DNA from: JBFFZF01 sp050732695
GTDB taxonomy: Bacteria > Gemmatimonadota > Gemmatimonadetes > Longimicrobiales > RSA9
Length of the DNA stretch: 64,000 nucleotides
Assembly: GCA_050732695.1 (NCBI GenBank)
Contig: JBOHRL010000033.1
Coordinates: 1-64,000, forward strand
Direction of reading: 5' to 3'
Below are positions 17,152 through 27,119 of the stretch, piece after piece (the stretch's first letter is position 1; each line of letters begins with the position of its first letter). Under the pieces are notes generated by a model. It did no database searches. It was given only the letters and a program-made list of their open reading frames with translations, and was not told where the DNA came from. Made by a program: the position numbers and the translations under genes.

Positions 17152-20100
17152 TCAGGCCGGCGCGCTGTCCACCTGTGCCGCCCCGAGTTCTGCGATTCTC
17201 CTGCGCTCCGTCCGCCGTTCGAAGATGTTGTAGAGAGCTGGCGTCACGGTGAGGACGAGGATCGTTGAACTGGCGAGTCCGCCGATGAGGACGTACGCGA
17301 GTGCGTTCCAGATATTGGCGTTCGCATTCTCGGCGAACAACACGAGTGGCAGGAGTCCGCAGATCGTGGTGAGGCTGGTCATGAGGATGGGCCGAACGCG
17401 ATCGATGGTACCGCGAACGAGTGCATGTTCGAGAGGCATGCCTTCCCTTCGGCGCAGCTGATTCACGTGGTCGACGAGTAGAATCGCATTGTTGACCACG
17501 ATGCCCGACATCATGATGACGCCAACGTACGCCTCGCGTGTGAAGGTCGCACCGGTGTAGAAGAAGGCGAGGAATACCCCAATGAGCGCCATCGGCACGG
17601 TGAGCAGAACGCAGAACGGCTGGCGGATCGACTCGAAGACGGCGGCGGTCACCATGAAGACGAGGATAATGGCGACAATGGTGACGCCCCAGATCTGCTG
17701 CTTCTGTTCGCTGGAGAAACTGAATGTCTGGCTGTCATCGATCGTGTATCCGGGCGGCAGCTCGGTCGCGGCGAGGACGGTTTCGAGGACGCGGTCGCCG
17801 AGCTTGGCGGGGCCGCGGAACTCGTAGCTGACAATGCGCTGGTATTGCTGATTCTCGCGGATGACCTGGTTGAGCACCTCGCGCTCGTAGAGGCTGGCGA
17901 TGGAAGCGAGGCGAACGCCTTCACGCGAGTTGCGCGTCGGGATGAGCAGGCTTTCGAGCGTGCGCATATCCATGTCGCGGTTGTCCTGGAGCTTCACGGA
18001 CAGCAGCATTTCCTCACCGGCGAGACGGACGGAGCCCGCTACGTTGCCACGCTCCGACTGGCCGCGGATCGCCGAGCCGACGTAACGCACGACATCCTGC
18101 GAACTGAGTTCGTGGAGAGCGAGGCGGCGGCGGTCGATGTCGACGACGATCTCGGTGGCTTTGTCGCGCGACCACCAGTTGCCGGCCGTATTGGTGTCGA
18201 CCTCGCGAACGCGCGAAAACCGCTCCAGCTTTCTTGCCAGGTCTTCCGCGATGAGGCGGACCCGTTCGTAGCTGTAGCCCAGGATCTTGACGCGGTAGTT
18301 GGGTGCGGACCCGCCACCGCCGCCATAGAAGCTGGGGCCGTAGCCGTAGACGCGGACATCGGTCCCGCCGAAGAGCAGGCTGTACTGCATCATCTGCTCC
18401 TTGATGGCGACGGGGATGGCCGTGTACTGGAGCGAGTCCGGGAAGTAGACCTGGATATCGCCGCGCTGGGCCTGAACATTCGTCGTGAAGCTTTCGATTT
18501 CCGGAATGAAGCGAAGTCGTTCCTCGAAGAAGCGGGCCATCTCGTCGGTCCGGGCAATCTCCTCGCCGCGAGGCTGGACGATGTTGATGCTGATGCGGTC
18601 GCGGTTGTCGCCCCAGGCGCCCCAGATCATGCCGCGGCTCACGTACTTGTCGAATACGTACCAGGACCCGCCGAGCGCGAGCAAGGCAATCCCAACGGTG
18701 ACCCAGGGCATGCGGAGCGAACCGGCGATGAGCCCGCCGTAGGTTCGCACGATGAACGAGCGGCGAAGCGCGGGCGGGATCATGGCCTGGGCCCGATTCA
18801 TGGGTGGCGGAGCGTCCTCATCCGAGAGTGGTTTCAGAGAGCCGAGGATGCGCGAGCCGACGGCGGGAATGAACGTGAAGGCGACGAGCATGCTTCCAAT
18901 CAGTGCGATGCCGACGACGAGTGCGAGTGGTACGTAGAAGATGCGAAGCTCATCCTGGAAATAGACAAAGGGGATGAGGGCAACGATCGTGGTTCCTGTC
19001 GCGGCGAGGACCGCGAGGATGACGTCACTCGCGCCGCGCGTTGCAGCTACCATCGCGGACTCACCGAGGCGCCGGCGCCGGAATGTGTTCTCGAGGACAA
19101 CGATCGCGTTGTCGACGACGAGCCCGAAGCCCATGGCAAGCCCCATCAGCGTAAGCACGTTGAGTGTGAAGCCGGCCCAGTACATGAAGTTCACCGTGAT
19201 CAGCACAGAGAATGCGACCGTGGCGAACACGATGACGGCAGCCCGGAACGACCGCAGGAAGAGAAGCAGGACAACGAGCACGATGGCGGCGGAAATCAGT
19301 GCTCGCGTCCGCAGGTCGGTCAGCTGTGCCTTGATGTCCTCGCTCTGGTCATGATCCAGGATGACGCGGATGCCGGAAGGATGGGAATTCGCAAGCTCTG
19401 CGATTCTTGTCTTCACCTTGTCGGCTGTGGCGACGGCATTCGAGCCGGGCGCGCGGATGACGAAGAACTGAACCGCCGGAAAGCCGTTGATGCGGTACAG
19501 CATGTCGGGCTCTTCGTACGTCGCGGTGACCTTGCCGACGTCTATGATGCGGACGATGCGGGACTGGTCGAAGAGAACGGGCAACCGTTCGATCTCCTGC
19601 GTCGACTCGGTGCGTTCGCGCAGCGCGAGGGTGCGCAACTCGCCGTCACCGGTGAAAACGGCGCCGGCTTCGGCGACAATCTCCATTGCGGCGACGTGCT
19701 GTCGCACCTGATCCGGCGTGAGACCGAGCGAGCGGATCCTGTTCTCGTCGAGACCGATCTCGAGAATGCGGTCGCGGCCGCCGTAGACGGGAATCGTGCT
19801 GACGCCCTCGATCTGCTGGATGTCCGTGACCAGTTCATCGAGGGCGTACTCGCGAAGCCGCTCCTGCGTGTACGGGCCGGTCAGAGTGTACGCCATGAGC
19901 GGCCGTCGCTGGTCCTGGAAATCCTCGGGCACATACTGCTCGACGCTGAGGCGGACCCCCGGCGGCAGATCATCTTCGATCGAGGCCATGCGCTCGGACA
20001 GCTCGAGCCGGGCAAACTCCATGTCCGCATCGAACGCGAACTCGATCTCGAGGTTCGAACGGTTCGTCGTCGAGGTCGACGTCAGCTTCTCGACGCTGCG

Positions 20101-20316
20101 GACCTGTTGAATCGCGGCCTCGAGCGGTGACGTGACGAAGGCCTCCATCACCTCGGGCGATGAACCGTTGTACGTGGCCGTTACGGTGAGGCGGGGCAGT
20201 TGCGTGTCCGGCAGCAGCTCGATCGGGATGTTGCGCCAGGCCGCAATGCCGAGAGTCGCGATGGTCAGGTACGCCATCGTGATCGCGACGGGCCGCCCGA
20301 TGATCTTCTGGATCAT
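17152..20316 (-). CDS. RND efflux permease, second of a pair (HAE1 type)
   Basis: A 1054-aa inner-membrane proton/drug antiporter. It starts with the classical first helix (MIQKIIGRPVAITMAYLTIA) and LLPDTQLPRLTVTATY. The TM4 proton-relay motif reads GFGLVVDNAIVVLEN: one Asp is kept where AcrB has Asp-Asp and the second is Asn, as is usual in the SwrC-like branch. A second porter half is complete (VFMVTAAVFESIRQPFCVLL; SGIVVNNAILLVDHVNQLRR). The gap to the preceding permease gene is 3 bp. The last 100 or so residues and stop are intact. The substrate is unknown. Confidence 0.92.
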   Translation of the reverse strand: MIQKIIGRPVAITMAYLTIATLGIAAWRNIPIELLPDTQLPRLTVTATYNGSSPEVMEAFVTSPLEAAIQQVRSVEKLTSTSTTNRSNLEIEFAFDADMEFARLELSERMASIEDDLPPGVRLSVEQYVPEDFQDQRRPLMAYTLTGPYTQERLREYALDELVTDIQQIEGVSTIPVYGGRDRILEIGLDENRIRSLGLTPDQVRQHVAAMEIVAEAGAVFTGDGELRTLALRERTESTQEIERLPVLFDQSRIVRIIDVGKVTATYEEPDMLYRINGFPAVQFFVIRAPGSNAVATADKVKTRIAELANSHPSGIRVILDHDQSEDIKAQLTDLRTRALISAAIVLVVLLLFLRSFRAAVIVFATVAFSVLITVNFMYWAGFTLNVLTLMGLAMGFGLVVDNAIVVLENTFRRRRLGESAMVAATRGASDVILAVLAATGTTIVALIPFVYFQDELRIFYVPLALVVGIALIGSMLVAFTFIPAVGSRILGSLKPLSDEDAPPPMNRAQAMIPPALRRSFIVRTYGGLIAGSLRMPWVTVGIALLALGGSWYVFDKYVSRGMIWGAWGDNRDRISINIVQPRGEEIARTDEMARFFEERLRFIPEIESFTTNVQAQRGDIQVYFPDSLQYTAIPVAIKEQMMQYSLLFGGTDVRVYGYGPSFYGGGGGSAPNYRVKILGYSYERVRLIAEDLARKLERFSRVREVDTNTAGNWWSRDKATEIVVDIDRRRLALHELSSQDVVRYVGSAIRGQSERGNVAGSVRLAGEEMLLSVKLQDNRDMDMRTLESLLIPTRNSREGVRLASIASLYEREVLNQVIRENQQYQRIVSYEFRGPAKLGDRVLETVLAATELPPGYTIDDSQTFSFSSEQKQQIWGVTIVAIILVFMVTAAVFESIRQPFCVLLTVPMALIGVFLAFFYTGATFTREAYVGVIMMSGIVVNNAILLVDHVNQLRRREGMPLEHALVRGTIDRVRPILMTSLTTICGLLPLVLFAENANANIWNALAYVLIGGLASSTILVLTVTPALYNIFERRTERRRIAELGAAQVDSAPA

Positions 20317-20319
20317 GGA

Positions 20320-23300
20320 TCAGTCTCCCGAGGCGAGGCCGGGTTCGCCGGCCGGGTGACGGTCCTCACTCCGGGCAGTCATTCGCCGGCGCGAGAGATA
20401 GTTGCGTGCGTCCTCGACCATCTCGTACACAACCGGGATCACGATCAACGTCAGCGCCGTCGACGTAAAGAGACCGCCGAACACGGCAATGGCGAGCGGC
20501 TGCTGTAGACCGGAGCCCGTGCCGAGGCCGATCATCATGGGCAGGACGCCCAGCATGGTTGTGACCGATGTCATGAGGATAGGGCGGAGCCGGGTGTGAC
20601 CGGCATCGAGAATGGCCTCGCGCAGACCGAGCCCCTTCTGCCGCTGCTGGATGATATAATCGATCTTTACGACCGCATCGTTGTCAACGATCCCCACGAG
20701 GATGACCATGCCGATGAGGCTGATCGTGTTGAGACCTGAACCGAACAGGGCAAGGGCAAAGAACGCGCCGATCAATCCGAGCGGGACGCTGAGCAGGATG
20801 GTGAACGGGTGCATGAACGATTCGAACTCTGCGGCGAGGATCATGTAGACCAGGAGCAGTGCAAGCGCGAAGGCGAAAGCCAGATCGCGGACGCTGCGGT
20901 CGAATTCCTCGTTCTCACCCCCGATCTCGAGGCGCAGACCTTCTGGCGGCTGCACACCGGCCAGTGCCGTCTGCATGGCCGCCACGGCTTCGTCGACGTC
21001 GCCAATGGCCACATCGGCCAGAACGGGCACGACGCGACCCTGGTCCACCCGCTGGATCTCGACCGGGCCAACCGATTCGCGCACGCGAACGAGTTCACGC
21101 ATCGGGATGCCGCTGACCGTCAGGCGGTCGATGGTCCCGAGATCGCGACGCAGCGCCTCCGGCAACCTTACGATCACAGGGATCTTGCGGTCGAATGCGA
21201 TGAATTCCGTGGCAGTCGCACCGCGCATGTACGTCTCGATCGTGGTTGCGACGGTGTTCGCATCGAGCCCGAAGGCCGCGGCCCTGTCGCGATCGACCTC
21301 GATCACGAATTCGGGTTGGCCGAGTTCGGTCATGATCCGGACGTTGGTGATCTCGGAGACGCCGTGCAGTCGCTGCTCGACGGTCTGCGCGTACGCAAGT
21401 GCGGCATCGAGATCATCGCCACGGATGCGCACGGCGAGATCGGCTTCGCTGCCGCCCATGAGTTTGCCGATTGCCGTCGCCTGACCGGTCTCGATTGCGA
21501 TCGTACCGGCCTGGTACTCATCGAGGCGAGCCCTGAGCCGGTCGATCACCGGCCGTGAATTGGCGCGCGGCCTGAGCTGCACGTCGAGGACCGCCGTGTT
21601 GATGTCGGATGTCTCTTCCTGGATGCCGGCAATCGCGACCTGCTTGCCGACGCGCGCGAGAACGGACGTCACGGCGGCGTCGGCTCGAAGCAAAGAATCG
21701 ATGCCGGCGGCAACGGCCTGCGTCTGATCGAGGGGTGTGCCTTTCGGCAGTGTGATGTGGACGCGGAACGTGCCCTGGTCAACCTCGGGCAGTACGGAGC
21801 GGTCGAGCAGCAGCGCAACGGGCAGTGTAAGTCCGAATGCGATGAGCGACAGCGTGATGACGAGCGTGCGCCGGTTGAGTGCGGCGAGCAGCAGCCGCTC
21901 GTAGGTTCCGGCGACTCGAGCGAAAGCAACGTCGAAGCGGTCCAAGGGGCGGGCGAGGGCGCGGCCGAGCGTGCTGCGCGCGTGCTCGGCGCGCGTCTGG
22001 CTTTCGCCCATGGCGCCGTCCTTCCAGCGCGCCGCCATCATCGGCAGGAGCGTGACGGCGACAATGAGGCTCGCAGCCAGCGAGAACGCGACCGCGAAAG
22101 AGAGCGCGGCGAAGAGCTGGCCGGCCACTCCCTCGACATAGATCACGGGCCCGAAGACGGCGATGGTCGTGAACGTCGACGCCATGAGAGCGCGCATCAG
22201 TTCCTCGGCGCCGACCGAAGCGGCGATCGCCGCCTTCAATCCCTTCTCGCGGTGCCGGACGATATTTTCGAGCACGATGATCGAGTTGTCGACGAGCATG
22301 CCGGCGCCGAGCGCGAGGCCGCCCAGACTCATGATGTTGAGCGAAACATTGGCCGCATCGAGCAGCGCAAACGTGCTGACGATCGAGATCGGGATGGCAA
22401 GCGCAATTGCGACCGGATAACGCCAGTCGCGCAGGAACAGGAAAAGGACGAGGAAGGCAAGGACCGACCCGATAATCAGGTTCTGAACCAGGTTCGAGAT
22501 CGAGTTCGCAATGAAGCCGGCCTGACTCATGGCAACGTCGAGGGACACGCCTTCGTTCTCGGATCGAAGCTGCTCGAGAATCGCCGCGACCTCGCGCGCC
22601 ACGCCGACGGTGTTAGCGCCAGATTCCTTGAAGACGAGGAGGCTTAGGGCTGGCGTGCCATTGAACGTGGCGCTCGATTCACGTTCCTCGAAGCCATCTT
22701 CGACGGTGGCCACATCGCGAACGAGCACGCGCCCCGCCGTCCCGGTCGTGTCTTCACCGCCGATTGGTGCGATCACGATGTCGGCGATCTCATCGACGGT
22801 CTGAAGCTCGCCGAGGGTGCGCAGGTTGTAGCGGAACTGGCCCCGCCGGATGGTGCCGCTGCCGCCGGTCGCGTTGGCGTTGCCGAGCACCTGGCTCAGC
22901 TTGTCGATCGAGATGCCGAAACTGGCGAGCCGTCGCAGATCGACATCGACGTGGATCTCGCGCTCGAGGCCACCCGTGATAGCGGCCTGCGCGACGCCGT
23001 CGATCTGTTCGAGCCGGCGCCGGAACACGAGGTCAGTCATCTGTTGAAGCGCCCAGAGGTCGCCCTCGCTCGAGACGCTGATCGCCATGATCGGCTCGCT
23101 GCGCGGATCCTGCCGAAGCACGGTCGGCCGCTCGGCAAGTTCGGGCAGCTGGTCGCGGATGCCGTCGAGCGCCTCGCGTACATTGAGCGCCGCGAAGTCC
23201 ATGTCCGTGCCCCACGCGAAACTCAGAAACACGAGCGACACTCCCTCGCGTGTCGTGCTCTCGAGTTTCTCGAGGCCGGGCACACGCCCGATGGCGCGCT

Positions 23301-23502
23301 CGACAGGCTCGGTGATGAAATGCTCGACTTCGGCAGGCGCGACCTCGCTGTAGGTCGTCGCGACGACAAGCCGGGGGTACGCGATATCGGGCAACAGATC
23401 GACCGGCAGGCGCCGGAAGGAGAGCAGCCCGAGGAAGACGATGCCCAGGTACAGCATCGCCACTCCGACAGGCCGGTTGATCGACAGCCTCGGCAGCGAC
23501 AT
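20320..23502 (-). CDS. RND efflux permease, first of a pair (HAE1 type)
   Basis: A 1060-aa RND permease related to, but clearly different from, the next gene. N-terminus MSLPRLSINRPVGVAMLYLG; the TM4 motif is GAGMLVDNSIIVLENIVRHR, again Asp-Asn. The C-terminal half has MVILVGIVDNDAVVKIDYI, with acidic residues in the second relay helix. It begins 2 bp after the TolC-like gene. Two dissimilar full-length permeases in one operon resemble MdtBC-type heterotrimers, where both subunits are needed. Substrates cannot be read from sequence. Confidence 0.92.
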   Translation of the reverse strand: MSLPRLSINRPVGVAMLYLGIVFLGLLSFRRLPVDLLPDIAYPRLVVATTYSEVAPAEVEHFITEPVERAIGRVPGLEKLESTTREGVSLVFLSFAWGTDMDFAALNVREALDGIRDQLPELAERPTVLRQDPRSEPIMAISVSSEGDLWALQQMTDLVFRRRLEQIDGVAQAAITGGLEREIHVDVDLRRLASFGISIDKLSQVLGNANATGGSGTIRRGQFRYNLRTLGELQTVDEIADIVIAPIGGEDTTGTAGRVLVRDVATVEDGFEERESSATFNGTPALSLLVFKESGANTVGVAREVAAILEQLRSENEGVSLDVAMSQAGFIANSISNLVQNLIIGSVLAFLVLFLFLRDWRYPVAIALAIPISIVSTFALLDAANVSLNIMSLGGLALGAGMLVDNSIIVLENIVRHREKGLKAAIAASVGAEELMRALMASTFTTIAVFGPVIYVEGVAGQLFAALSFAVAFSLAASLIVAVTLLPMMAARWKDGAMGESQTRAEHARSTLGRALARPLDRFDVAFARVAGTYERLLLAALNRRTLVITLSLIAFGLTLPVALLLDRSVLPEVDQGTFRVHITLPKGTPLDQTQAVAAGIDSLLRADAAVTSVLARVGKQVAIAGIQEETSDINTAVLDVQLRPRANSRPVIDRLRARLDEYQAGTIAIETGQATAIGKLMGGSEADLAVRIRGDDLDAALAYAQTVEQRLHGVSEITNVRIMTELGQPEFVIEVDRDRAAAFGLDANTVATTIETYMRGATATEFIAFDRKIPVIVRLPEALRRDLGTIDRLTVSGIPMRELVRVRESVGPVEIQRVDQGRVVPVLADVAIGDVDEAVAAMQTALAGVQPPEGLRLEIGGENEEFDRSVRDLAFAFALALLLVYMILAAEFESFMHPFTILLSVPLGLIGAFFALALFGSGLNTISLIGMVILVGIVDNDAVVKIDYIIQQRQKGLGLREAILDAGHTRLRPILMTSVTTMLGVLPMMIGLGTGSGLQQPLAIAVFGGLFTSTALTLIVIPVVYEMVEDARNYLSRRRMTARSEDRHPAGEPGLASGD

Positions 23503-23504
23503 GG

Positions 23505-24857
23505 CTAGCGGTCCACAGGCGCACCGAGCGTCTGCTCGAGCGTCACGAGGGCGTTCACGAAGTCGAAGCGTGCCTGTACGACCTGGCGTTGCGCCTCAGC
23601 GTTGTTATCGACGATCGTCTGGAACTGAAGGAAATCGCGCGCGCCGAGGCGGTACTGCTCCTCGGCCAGTGTGACCTGCTGTTCGCTCAGCGTGGCCAGC
23701 CGCTGCTGAGTCTCGAAATTGCGATACAGGCGTTCGAGTTCGATGAGCTGCTCGCGCACGACCTTCTCGACTTCGATCTGCGCGCCACGCAGCGCGTACT
23801 CGGCGTCTTCGCGAGAAGCCTCGGCCTGCGCGATCTGCGCTGACGTATTGAAGCGCTGGAACACCGGCAGCGAGACGGCGACGTTGAAGCCCCAGCCGTA
23901 GCGGCTGTTGGGGTTGATGTCGCCGAACGCGCCAAACCCCTGCTGGCTGGTGCTGCGGCTGTAGCCGAAACCGCCCGTTATGCTCGGCCAGCGGCTCCCG
24001 CGCGCAGCGGAAACAGCGAGGCGTTGCGCTTCGAGCGTGGCGCGACCCTGGGCGACGGAAGGGCTTCGCTCGAGGGCCAGTGCCACGAGCGTTTCGGCGT
24101 CGAGCGCGGATGGATCGAAGACCTCTGGAAGGACATCGGTCAGCTCGAAATCGAGGCCGGGATCGATGCCAATCGTCTGCCCCAGCGCGAGCCGGGTTGT
24201 GGCGGCACCGGCTTCGGCGGTCGCCAGTTGCTGTTCCACACGGATGACCGACTGCTCTGCATCGAGGAGATCGACCTGATCGGCCGCCGCGATGCGGAAG
24301 CGCTGCTGCGTATCTTCGAGCCGGGTGCGGGCCGTGGCCAGGTTGCGCAACTCGACGTCCACGAGCAACCGCGTCCGTTGCGAGGCATAGAAGTCGCGTG
24401 TCACCTGCGCGTCGACGGTCGAGCCGGCCATGCTGATCTGCGCACCCGTCGCGCGTTCACGCGCTCGAGCTTCCGCGAGTCCTCGAAACATCGCGCCACC
24501 ATCGAACAGCGTGAGATTCAGACTGACCCCCTGGCTGGCGCTGCTGCCGCGGTACGTGATGGGCTCCGGGTTCTCGACCGGCTGCCCGAAATCGCCTTCA
24601 CCCGTCCCGCTCGTGCTCGAATTCAGTCCGAAGTTCATGGACGTGCTCAAACTCGGCAGGAACGCCGCCCAGCCCTGTTTCACGCCAATCGAGGCCACGT
24701 TCGCATCGTTCAACGACTGCCGGTACGTCGGGTTGTTCTGGCGCGCGAGCCGGAGCGCATCGTCGAGCGTGAGAACGGCCGGAACATCCTGCGCGAACGC
24801 GCCGCGGACGGCAGCCAGCAAAAATGCACCAGCCAGCAGTGAAGTCCTCGTATTCAT
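23505..24857 (-). CDS. TolC family outer-membrane efflux protein
   Basis: A 450-aa protein with a clear signal peptide (MNTRTSLLAGAFLLAAVRGAFA, cleavage near residue 22) and two OEP repeats of long helices and beta segments (LTLDDALRLARQNNPTYRQS; VALALERSPSVAQGRATLEAQ). It should form the trimeric outer-membrane duct for the RND permeases encoded just downstream. It starts 23 bp after the adaptor gene and ends 2 bp before the first permease, confirming a four-gene operon. The predicted outer-membrane location also indicates a diderm cell. Confidence 0.92.
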   Translation of the reverse strand: MNTRTSLLAGAFLLAAVRGAFAQDVPAVLTLDDALRLARQNNPTYRQSLNDANVASIGVKQGWAAFLPSLSTSMNFGLNSSTSGTGEGDFGQPVENPEPITYRGSSASQGVSLNLTLFDGGAMFRGLAEARARERATGAQISMAGSTVDAQVTRDFYASQRTRLLVDVELRNLATARTRLEDTQQRFRIAAADQVDLLDAEQSVIRVEQQLATAEAGAATTRLALGQTIGIDPGLDFELTDVLPEVFDPSALDAETLVALALERSPSVAQGRATLEAQRLAVSAARGSRWPSITGGFGYSRSTSQQGFGAFGDINPNSRYGWGFNVAVSLPVFQRFNTSAQIAQAEASREDAEYALRGAQIEVEKVVREQLIELERLYRNFETQQRLATLSEQQVTLAEEQYRLGARDFLQFQTIVDNNAEAQRQVVQARFDFVNALVTLEQTLGAPVDR

Positions 24858-24880
24858 GATTCCCTCCCTGTCGGCGGTGG

Positions 24881-26077
24881 TCAGCGGGGCCTGCCGCCGG
24901 CGGCCGCTGCGTTCTCGACGAGTGTGATGCGCGCGCCGTGCGACAGACTGTAATGCCCGTCGACGAGTACGATCTCACCGGGCGCAACGGTCTTCGCACC
25001 GGTGGCCGGATCCGGATCCTGGAGCACTTCGACGAGCTGCGAGTTGCCGAGTCCAGTCTGTACGTACCGCCACTCGGCCACGCCCGTCGTGCCTTCGCCG
25101 TCGAACACGAACACCAGCTGGCGACGGTCCACGTCGCGCTCGAGGATGGCCGAACGCGGAACCAGTACGCGATCCGGCAGGTGCTGCGCGTCCAGCGTGA
25201 CGTCCGCGAAGAAGCCAGGCAGGATGCGCGCGCCTGGATTCGCGACCATCACAGTCACCTTCGCCTGGCGCGTCACCGGGTCCGCGATCGGGTTGATCGT
25301 TGCGATGCGGCCCTCGAATGTCTCGTCGGGGAAAGCCGAGAACTCGATCCTCGCCCTGCCGCCCGCCGTCAGGTAGCCGACCTCACTCTCGTTCACCTGG
25401 ACCTCGAGCCGGATTGGATCGAGATCGACCACGGTCAACAATTCATCGCCCACGTTCACACGTTGGCCCGGCACGATCTTGACGCTCGCAACACGGCCCG
25501 GGAACGGTGCCGTAACACGCGTGCGTGACAGGTTCAGCTCCGCCCGCTTCACCGCAACCTCCGCCCCGTCGATGCCCGCGGTGATCCGCGCAGCACGTTC
25601 GCGTTCCGCGCGGATCGTCGGATCCGTGATGCGGTCATCACCCAACGTGTTGCGGCGGAAATCCTGCATCGCGCGGTCCAGATTCGCACGCGCCTCGGCA
25701 AGGTCCAGGGCGGCATCGACCGTGTCGATGCGGACGAGTGGAAAACCTGCGCTCACCGCGAGATTCTCGCGCACCGGTACATCGACGATCAGGCCAGCGA
25801 CCTGCGCTTGCAGCACCGTACTTCGCACCGACACCGCCTGGCCTGACGCGTTCACCTCGAGGATCAGATCCTGCTTCACGACCTGCGCACCCTCGACCGG
25901 GATCGGCATGTCCGTCGAGAACTGATCCGCGGCAGCGCCCGCATCGCCGCCGCTTGCGTTCGTTGCCGCCGTCGTGGTCGCGTTCTCCGAATCATGCGTG
26001 CTGATTCGCCAATACGCGGCGAAGCCGGCGCCGGCGAGAATCACGACCACGACCAGGACTTTCAAGACTCGTTTCAT
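24881..26077 (-). CDS. RND efflux periplasmic adaptor (membrane fusion protein)
   Basis: A 398-aa adaptor with an N-terminal membrane anchor (VLKVLVVVVILAGAGFAAYW, about residues 5-24) and a low-complexity Thr/Ala linker. Split lipoyl halves (VLQAQVAGLIVDVPVRENLA and LNLSRTRVTAPFPGRVASV) flank a helical hairpin. Beta-barrel and membrane-proximal domains follow to the C-terminus. It bridges the inner-membrane permeases and the TolC duct. First gene of the operon; its promoter must lie in 26078-26250. Confidence 0.92.
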   Translation of the reverse strand: MKRVLKVLVVVVILAGAGFAAYWRISTHDSENATTTAATNASGGDAGAAADQFSTDMPIPVEGAQVVKQDLILEVNASGQAVSVRSTVLQAQVAGLIVDVPVRENLAVSAGFPLVRIDTVDAALDLAEARANLDRAMQDFRRNTLGDDRITDPTIRAERERAARITAGIDGAEVAVKRAELNLSRTRVTAPFPGRVASVKIVPGQRVNVGDELLTVVDLDPIRLEVQVNESEVGYLTAGGRARIEFSAFPDETFEGRIATINPIADPVTRQAKVTVMVANPGARILPGFFADVTLDAQHLPDRVLVPRSAILERDVDRRQLVFVFDGEGTTGVAEWRYVQTGLGNSQLVEVLQDPDPATGAKTVAPGEIVLVDGHYSLSHGARITLVENAAAAGGRPR

Positions 26078-27119
26078 GGAGCGGATCCGAGGTCAGAGAG
26101 TAAAGGTGCACTGCTCATCGAACGTTGCATCGACCCGGCCGTGACAGCCGGCCACCTCCGTCCCTCCGCGCGGCCCGCTGGTGGCGCTCACCCGAGCCGG
26201 CCGGCGGCGAGATTCACCTACTATCATGATAATAAAGCTGCGACCAGAAAAGGTTGGTCTGGGACAGCGCCGGTTCGGTGGCGCTTCCGAACCGGTCAGC
26301 CGCACGAGGCCACCGGGTTGGACGCGTCGCAACCCGTTCCGGTTGCCCCGGATGCACGGAACGGGGTTCTCGCATCGAAACGGCTGCTCCGGCCGCTGAA
26401 ACGCTCTGCCGCCGGTCGCCGGGCCGAGGAAGCGAGTGCACGAGATCCTGTTGATCCGCACCCGTGCCGCGCGCGCGCGCGCGATGAGACTGACCGCCGC
26501 AGTCCTGTGACGATAACGATGCATTGCCAGAACAGCGCAAGCGAGGCGGTCGACCGAGGCTTCCATTTCCGGCGGCTGACAGAGTGGTACGAAGCCAGGC
26601 CAGGCGAGCTGGTGGCGACGGACGATGTCGAGTTGATCGAACTTCGGATCATCGCCATTGACCCATAGTGCACAGCGGTGGAACGGACTGCCAATACCAG
26701 CGCGATTCCGTGATCCTGCCCGTGCAACACGGAGGCGGGCGATGGACGACTGTCACGTCGCGAGGCGGTGTTCACTCCTCCTCAACAGATGGTGTGCCGA
26801 TACTCCCACAGAAACGCTCGGCGATGCAAGCCGAGTGACAAGCGGAGAAGAAATGCGGCGCGCTCGAGTGTGGTGGTTGGTGCGTGCGGTGCGGCATCGA
26901 GCGAGGAGTCGCGTGAACGAGTTGAAACAAGAATCTTGTGTTCTTGTGCGTAAGTGTTTACGATTGAATGCACTTGCCGGAAGGCGTCTCGTTTCTCGAC
27001 GCGATTCGGCGCAGCGGATCCGGCGGTTGCGGGTCGGTTGAGCGGATGGCGGCGGGAAGCGGGACCCCATGTGATGCTCGAATGAGCTCGCATGAATGTA
27101 CCCCATCAGGAGGGTAACT
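26078..27119. other. 1-kb intergenic region with several dyads
   Basis: Divergent region between the efflux operon (minus) and the H1-like gene (plus). I find no credible gene: open frames are short and Arg-rich in every direction. It holds a TATCATGATA palindrome (26222-26231) in a locally AT-rich patch, a candidate promoter/operator for the efflux operon. Nearer the H1-like gene it holds ACAAGA-A-TCTTGT (26927-26939), followed at once by CGTAA-GTGT-TTACG (26949-26962), candidate operators 160-190 bp upstream of that start. No regulator gene is present. Confidence 0.5.

Noticed and set aside
17845..20130. 761-codon plus-strand frame inside the RND permease gene
   Set aside because: Antisense shadow of a well-conserved transporter; its product is acidic and repetitive without known motifs.
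26658..27041. 127-codon frame in the gap before the H1-like gene
   Set aside because: Arg-rich composition typical of non-coding GC-rich DNA, no ribosome site, and it contains the candidate operator dyads.
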